The position numbers and the translations under genes are program-made. DNA of 10,963 bases, from contig JAFGKO010000347.1 of NCBI GenBank assembly GCA_016928525.1, positions 1-10,963 of the forward strand, in the 5' to 3' direction. This document shows, piece after piece, positions 9,901 through 10,963 of this stretch (positions within the stretch are counted from its first letter, which is position 1; each line of letters begins with the position of its first letter). The notes below the pieces were generated by a model. The model worked only from the letters and a program-made list of their open reading frames with translations. It was not told the origin of the DNA and searched no databases. This stretch comes from Anaerolineales bacterium (GTDB taxonomy: Bacteria; Chloroflexota; Anaerolineae; Anaerolineales; Villigracilaceae).

Positions 9901-10224
9901 CCGCCAGAACCAGACTGATCTGAGCAACATTCCGAATACTCCACCAGCCATAACCCATATCCAGGGAGATGTAAAAGGGTCCGGGATCCAACTCGATGAT
10001 TGAAAGAGCGCGGAAATAATCGCGGCAAGGCACCCGAATAGAATGAATGCAATCAGTGCCCCGAAAATCGGGCGCAATCGGATGAGATTCCATGTACGAA
10101 CCTCGCCGTTCGCGCCCTTACTCATCAGGGCGGTACATCGATATCTTCTCCACCGCAATCTTCTATATGCTTTGCGGCCTTCATCCTGCCTGGCGAAATA
10201 GGCAATAAAAGTACATGTTTTCAT
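1000..10224 (-). CDS. ndvB: Cyclic beta-1,2-glucan synthase (GT84 + cyclisation domain + GH94), NdvB/ChvB type, complete
   Basis: Inner-membrane enzyme that polymerises UDP-glucose into beta-1,2-glucan and cyclises it; cyclic glucans serve in osmoadaptation and envelope function. Seen, by residue: membrane segments near 52-74, 88-108, 563-610, 970-1010 and 1080-1131; an NdvB-type N-terminal region (AEWLLDNEYVLE, GELWAFPQMLRM); GT84 core about 635-960 with DSDTQLP 778-784, TGEGSYHGKGIYD 858-870, SHDLIEG 889-895 and RQHRW 922-926; a glycoamylase-like (GH189-type) cyclisation domain about 1480-1760 with GISE ending at E1605 and HHQSM 1699-1703; two GH94-type beta-sandwiches near 1775-2060 and 2280-2560; an alpha-barrel with SDDLLWLP from 2658 (likely general acid D2659 or D2660), DWND 2739-2742 and RENGGQYTH to 2898. 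In characterised homologues the GH94 part trims chain length. At 3074 residues it is somewhat longer than the roughly 2800-2900 I associate with rhizobial NdvB/ChvB. No frameshift or internal stop. I chose ATG 10224 because AAGGA lies six bases upstream; M34 is an alternative. Confidence 0.96.
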   Translation of the reverse strand: MKTCTFIAYFARQDEGRKAYRRLRWRRYRCTALMSKGANGEVRTWNLIRLRPIFGALIAFILFGCLAAIISALFQSSSWIPDPFTSPWIWVMAGGVFGMLLRSVWFWRSRFGIKRSLLDDHARWLVSGETVLILRGPFETLRKSMAVLLKNAEFPPAVFILRPSRQSPSQEDWNTQIPVNPEHLKEHAQRLAMEHNLDTRPPRNTDLLLGVERNRQWVQQVCLDLSDASSLEQSMPPTAEWLLDNEYVLESNARDIPLNLPRHYYRQLPALANPPFNGLPRIYVLAQELAIHTDLHVDRENILDFVESYQTAVTLSIGELWAFPQMLRMVLIDGIKQLADRALTELRERESADFWANRLITANQREPNQLFSMIAELTRTKTNPSPYFASQLLDCLYDKGAAQTLVQSWLERTFHKSINDLIIQGKSRQMKDQISIGNAFISLRQLALTDWKECFERLSRVERTLRKDPSGIYPRMDFATRDSYRRAIEELHRGSGMAEDQIAQRVIDLAAQSMLDSGQDERLTHVGVYLVDEKRGELAKLIGCRETLRFRALHWAYRHHTAVYFYGLTFFSSVIIILALRLGLYDHAPVIKLLFFLLLLIPASQLSLEAMNYLIMQLFPPRSMPKMDFMDSGIPDACRTLVVVPMMLIDTESIKAEAERLEIRYIANKEANLLFGLYSDYKDATKAHCEADAGLLQTAKEHIDALNRRNGNKIFFLFHRNRKWSESEQKFIGWERKRGKIEELNDLIVGTRSREAENIVYVGDPDQLTNVRFVITLDSDTQLPHDAARRMIETIAHPLNKARLDDSGCVRAGNTIIQPRVSPSLPSTSGSPFSRLFSDSVGIDPYTQAVSDAYQDLTGEGSYHGKGIYDVRTFSRVLSGRFPEAWLLSHDLIEGAHVRVGLASSIELYDEFPQDYLSYVKRQHRWIRGDWQIADWVLPRVPLPDGERGPNPLSWFDRWKIFDNLRRSLLPATSLALLLFSWLTSLQAGWIATVVVATLLFFQYLAQSFGWVTTDQGHKRIAPTKIVHDLLRMLVEAALLPYQSWLTMDAIARVLYRRTISHRGLLEWTSAQAMHGKARAKMPIFLFSMGLASLFGVTVGLTLFLWRPVNLGMAGPWLILWLLSPLIGWLLSRRPLTQQPQFLLPAKDRRFLRNVARCTWRYFSDFVNEETSWLPPDNYQVSHKNQLALRTSPTNIGLYLVSVLSAHDFGYLTVDGITQKLTRTLETIDKMERHEGHLLNWYDIQTLEPLNPRYVSTVDSGNLLGSLWTLNQGLESLIQTPLLDTQAFAGLRDTGEVLRGAARKEKSPNLDTHCLEELMRAWEAPPNRALDALLLLRQTQRSTAELAGNISGVTSDQAGVAYWSGQLQIQVAAWLNIGDRYLAWIEILGEKTEEEVSGIDPEALPAFRQATKIAPSLKELADGNISVIKYLQVIREHAAADEYDLLGWIDRVMTSFKQSKWLAGEMLAIIERLSSTCRELSESVNMGFLYNSERRLFSVGFNVSEGRLDRAFYDLLASEARLGSFVAIARCDIPAEHWFALGRPYGIIGRHRALLSWTGTMFEYLMPLLFQRTYSNSLLEKAAREAVAIQISHGYKNKTPWGISECAFGDMDIHKTYQYYAFGVPELGLKRGAAEKLVVAPYATLLAMSIAPRKAVQNLKRLAKLKMLSDYGYYEALDYSRQSNREGAPGVIVQTYMTHHQSMSFLALANFLHDNCLQRYFYSDTRVRTFEPLLYECIPLFPPLHHVSTRERITSVAAISEVAPSVSQYDSPHTTTPKTQLLCNGRYGLMLTSAGGGYSRWKEFEITRWRSDPTRDSWGTFCYIYDIDSNRLWCNSYQPTGGKVEQYSVNFTLDSAKFRRVDDEIECETSVILAPEDDVEIRRMTLINRSSRVRRLKLTSYIELTLAPHNADLQHSAYNKLFIQTEAVPVEHALLAWRRLHKDTESPVYVAHCFTIESPVAGKSLDEPLKFETDRRCFIGRGRTLTNPMGALQEPGNNQGFVLDPIFSLRQDLTLATGQRIQVSMVLAAGSSREQVVALMAKYTVPHAIDRAMDFAWESAQLELSLLRIKPDDARSFQQLAGYLLYPSSLLRSSPQRIAENRKGQTGLWAYAISGDLPIALITISEIRDIALIRQMLQAHAYWRMHGLEADLVILNEEVSGYTKPLQEALEHLIQSYSVDAGADHPGKIHLRNAALIPAEDLTLLRTAAKVVLKAARGALLQQLGMPMLEAPDLPEPMARKRDSRDTTAALPFMKLHFFNSLGGFTHNGREYAIYLGPGMHTPAPWVNVISNPTFGTLISETGAGFTWQGNSQRNRLTQWSSDPVMDPPCEAIYIRDEETGIYWTPTASPIREETAYRARHGAGYTVFEHNSHGIEQELTVFVPVNDLGGEPIKLQRLILRNDSSRIRKLSLTYYVEWTLGEARESSQMQIVTTWDDEVQAMIARNHYNPDYADRVAFAAVNTPTVSYTADRSAFIGRNRSIGNPAAMGRTRLMGRTGAGLDPCAALQVTLNFAPGERKEITFMLGQAISLEQVHSLVVAYRNNQTLVTALGQTKEWWDNRLGTIQVRTPELAADLMINRWLLYQNLSCRIWGRSALYQSGGAFGYRDQLQDVMALLYAHPRLAREHILLAASRQFKEGDVQHWWHPPGGAGIRSRISDDLLWLPFVVAQYIRVTSDVSILHEMLSFLDAPMLGDDETEAFQLPGVSAERATLFEHCRRALRHGKSSGIHGLPLIGTGDWNDGMNLVGVGGKGESVWLAWFIVEVLQGMAEMSDLMEQPELEQAYLRDRKELIENVEQFAWDGEWYLRATFDDGTPLGSSANVEARIDSLPQSWAWLSGAADPERAGKALSSAWSHLVRKDEKLVLLFEPPFDKSNLSPGYIKGYPPGVRENGGQYTHAAVWLAMAMARSGDGTRAAAMLRMLNPIELAREPESVWRYGIEPYVMAADIYCLPGRIGHGGWSWYTGSAAWMYRAWVEEILGLNVRGETLCLSPVIPGWWDGFQMSYRHGEAIYEIHVENPEHYERGVAWVEMDGQRVAGGIIPLHRNLVKHRVLVRMGKSPHVIGNANLDESGT

Positions 10225-10230
10225 TCATTA

Positions 10231-10235
10231 TCCTT
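10231..10235 (-). promoter_or_regulatory. Ribosome binding site AAGGA for the glucan synthase
   Basis: On the minus strand AAGGA is followed by six bases (TAATGA) and then the ATG at 10224, which is good Shine-Dalgarno spacing. The in-frame alternative ATG at 10125 (residue 34) has no purine-rich motif at the right distance, so this site decides the start in favour of 10224. A second ATG four bases upstream (10228) is out of frame. Confidence 0.6.
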
Positions 10236-10241
10236 GATGGA

Positions 10242-10247
10242 ATTATA
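10242..10247 (-). promoter_or_regulatory. Candidate -10 box TATAAT upstream of the glucan synthase
   Basis: A perfect TATAAT reads towards the synthase gene. The hexamer 17 bases upstream (TGGTGA) matches the TTGACA consensus poorly. Transcription from here would begin near 10235, inside the Shine-Dalgarno site, leaving a leader of only about 11 bases. Either this is not the main promoter, the mRNA is nearly leaderless, or translation starts at residue 34. Confidence 0.3.
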
Positions 10248-10263
10248 CACCGGAGAGCTATCG

Positions 10264-10288
10264 GTCACCATCGATTGACATTGGTGAC
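10264..10288. promoter_or_regulatory. Inverted repeat GTCACCA-N11-TGGTGAC, operator candidate
   Basis: Perfect 7-base arms at 10264-10270 and 10282-10288, with centres 18 bases apart, lie immediately upstream of the candidate -10 box; one arm falls where the -35 hexamer would sit. That geometry suits a dimeric transcription factor controlling the synthase gene. No regulator is visible in the window, so the binding protein is unknown. The match is to no motif I can name with confidence. Confidence 0.35.
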
Positions 10289-10296
10289 ATTCCCTC

Positions 10297-10326
10297 ACAC
10301 GTTCATGATGACGCTTATTAACGTGT
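10297..10326. repeat. Inverted repeat ACACGTT-N16-AACGTGT in the synthase upstream region
   Basis: Perfect 7-base arms (10297-10303 and 10320-10326) with a 16-base spacer lie between the miniprotein stop and the synthase start. There is no T-run after the distal arm on the minus strand, so it is not a convincing intrinsic terminator for the miniprotein gene. It may be a second protein-binding site, or chance in a short AT-rich intergenic stretch. Confidence 0.25.
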
Positions 10327-10378
10327 TTGTTTTCATAATGCTCTCTTTTTTGTCGTCAGTTAATCTGTATTCCGCAGA

Positions 10379-10531
10379 CTACATGACTTTCTGGTCCTGA
10401 ATGATGTTGAGCAGTATCACCATAAAAGCAAGCACAAGGAAGATGTGAATGAGCCCGTCCATTGTGTAACTGCTGACCAGCCCAAACACCCATAAAGCAA
10501 TCAATACCACAGAAATTGTCCTCAACATCAT
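10379..10531 (-). CDS. Lmo0937-family small membrane protein
   Basis: A 50-residue protein beginning MMLRTISVVLIALWVFG and ending IIQDQKVM. Two hydrophobic stretches, about residues 3-20 and 27-43, are separated by a short polar turn (SSYTMDG). The length, the two-helix hairpin and the LWVFGLV...HIFLVLAF...ILLNII pattern match the Lmo0937 family of tiny membrane proteins, whose function is unknown and which are often found among stress genes. A strong purine-rich ribosome site (GGAGAGGG, 10538-10545) lies six bases before the first ATG; the second ATG directly follows, so the true start could be 10528. It lies 185 bases downstream of the stress-protein gene and 154 bases upstream of the glucan synthase, all on the same strand. 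No clear terminator follows its TAG stop. Confidence 0.8.
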   Translation of the reverse strand: MMLRTISVVLIALWVFGLVSSYTMDGLIHIFLVLAFMVILLNIIQDQKVM

Positions 10532-10537
10532 GATTTT

Positions 10538-10545
10538 CCCTCTCC
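10538..10545 (-). promoter_or_regulatory. Ribosome binding site GGAGAGGG for the Lmo0937-type gene
   Basis: A long purine run lies six bases before the ATG at 10531 and seven to nine before the tandem ATG at 10528. It is the best evidence that this 50-codon frame is translated. Confidence 0.6.
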
Positions 10546-10583
10546 GTTAATTGAAGTTCACCTCCGGTTTCTTCACACCCGCC

Positions 10584-10598
10584 CTCTTACAATAAGAG
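10584..10598. repeat. Perfect small hairpin CTCTTA-CAA-TAAGAG
   Basis: Six-base arms with a three-base loop lie about 55 bases upstream of the Lmo0937-type start. Read on the minus strand it is not followed by a T-run, so it is not a typical terminator for the upstream gene. It could be a leader-RNA hairpin or a small operator. It lies five bases from a second palindrome. Confidence 0.35.
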
Positions 10599-10603
10599 AT
10601 CCA

Positions 10604-10613
10604 ACCGGCCGGT
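10604..10613. repeat. Ten-base palindrome ACCGGCCGGT
   Basis: A perfect GC-rich palindrome in an otherwise AT-leaning spacer, next to the hairpin at 10584-10598 and flanked on both sides by ATCCA. Position and symmetry suggest a regulator site for the Lmo0937-type gene. I find no convincing -35/-10 pair around it. Confidence 0.3.
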
Positions 10614-10716
10614 ATCCAATCGCTCCAGCATACCACCTGATCGATACTCCTCTGGGTCTTCAGTTTTTATAGTGACCGAATATTCTTTAGTTGTCAGATT
10701 TAAAAGTTAACGCCCT

Positions 10717-10963
10717 TCAGTTCATGCTGTTGTGGTGAATGGTGTGATTAATGGACTTAGTCTCGTTCAAGATTGCCTGCGCATAATTAATTTCATTCAG
10801 AGTTCCTTGAATAAAAACAAGTACCTGATTGTTCATTAACGCTTTTTCATATTGAATAAGGCTTTCCTGGGGTATGCCAATACCGGAAAGTGAAGCTTCA
10901 AAACAACTTGAGTAACCATTTCCATAGCCCTCTTCCTGCGTCGCGATGATTGTCCGAACCAGC
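10717..10963 (-). CDS. General stress protein 17M/YflT-like protein, C-terminal part (cut by window edge)
   Basis: An open frame enters from the right edge and runs 81 codons to a TGA at 10717; the start lies outside the window. The stretch SGIGIPQESLIQYEKALMNN followed by QVLVFIQGTLNEINYAQAIL resembles the C-terminal half of proteins annotated as general stress protein 17M-like (YflT or related DUF families). There a glycine-rich helix leads into a GIP-[KRE]-[DE]-S-x-x-x-YE-x-AL motif, a beta strand ending in HG or QG, and a helix of the type x-x-E-x-x-x-A-x-x-IL. The tail (KSINHTIHHNSMN) is polar. I infer a stress-associated cytoplasmic or membrane-peripheral protein; its biochemical role is unknown. 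The family call rests on remembered motif similarity over a partial sequence. No clear terminator follows, so read-through into the Lmo0937-type gene is possible. Confidence 0.6.
   Translation of the reverse strand, partial: LVRTIIATQEEGYGNGYSSCFEASLSGIGIPQESLIQYEKALMNNQVLVFIQGTLNEINYAQAILNETKSINHTIHHNSMN

Noticed and set aside
10295..10336. Tiny minus-strand frame MKTNTLISVIMNV as a possible leader peptide
   Set aside because: Only 13 codons, weak ribosome site, no run of regulatory codons and no attenuator hairpin with T-run after it.
10215..10400. Plus-strand ORF of 61 hydrophobic codons
   Set aside because: It overlaps the synthase start region and the Lmo0937-type stop, has no Shine-Dalgarno site, and its hydrophobicity follows from T-rich sequence.
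1..10963. CRISPR array, phage, toxin-antitoxin or defence system
   Set aside because: No regularly spaced repeats, no Cas, integrase or transposase proteins and no toxin-antitoxin pair were found; nearly all coding capacity is the glucan synthase.

Overview
The window is dominated by one very large minus-strand gene (1000-10224) encoding a complete cyclic beta-1,2-glucan synthase of 3074 residues (NdvB/ChvB type). It combines a membrane-embedded GT84 glucosyltransferase, a cyclisation (glycoamylase-like, GH189-type) domain and a C-terminal GH94 phosphorylase-like module. These proteins make periplasmic cyclic glucans used in hypo-osmotic adaptation and cell-envelope function. GC is moderate (about 53% by eye) in the gene and clearly lower in the flanks. 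The protein type, Shine-Dalgarno sites and small stress genes point to a Gram-negative proteobacterium. A betaproteobacterium related to the ammonia oxidisers (Nitrosospira-like) is my best guess, but it is an impression, not a demonstration.

Layout, left to right. Positions 1-999 hold no gene I can support. The first 300 bases are AT-rich and contain at most a decayed signal-peptide-like start. At 484-531 on the minus strand lies the 3' half of a tRNA (T-arm, acceptor 3' strand and CCA) with no 5' half, the kind of scar left at an integration site. A perfect hairpin with a T-run follows at 566-591. Two copies of a roughly 30-base repeat lie at 787-819 and 896-929, just beyond the glucan synthase stop. 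The synthase gene then fills 9.2 kb; every other ORF inside it is a shadow.

Upstream of the synthase (10225-10378) are a Shine-Dalgarno site, a TATAAT box and two inverted repeats. Next come two more minus-strand genes: a 50-residue membrane miniprotein of the Lmo0937 type (10379-10531), and at the right edge the C-terminal 81 residues of a protein resembling the GSP17M/YflT general-stress family (10717-10963, cut by the window). Between them, 10532-10716 carries two adjacent small palindromes.

All three genes point the same way. A shared theme of envelope or osmotic stress is plausible, but gaps of 154 and 185 bases with their own candidate control sites argue against a tight operon. I see no wholly new system. 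The most noteworthy items are the size, start choice and motif variants of the synthase, the integration-scar features downstream of it, and the small stress genes upstream.
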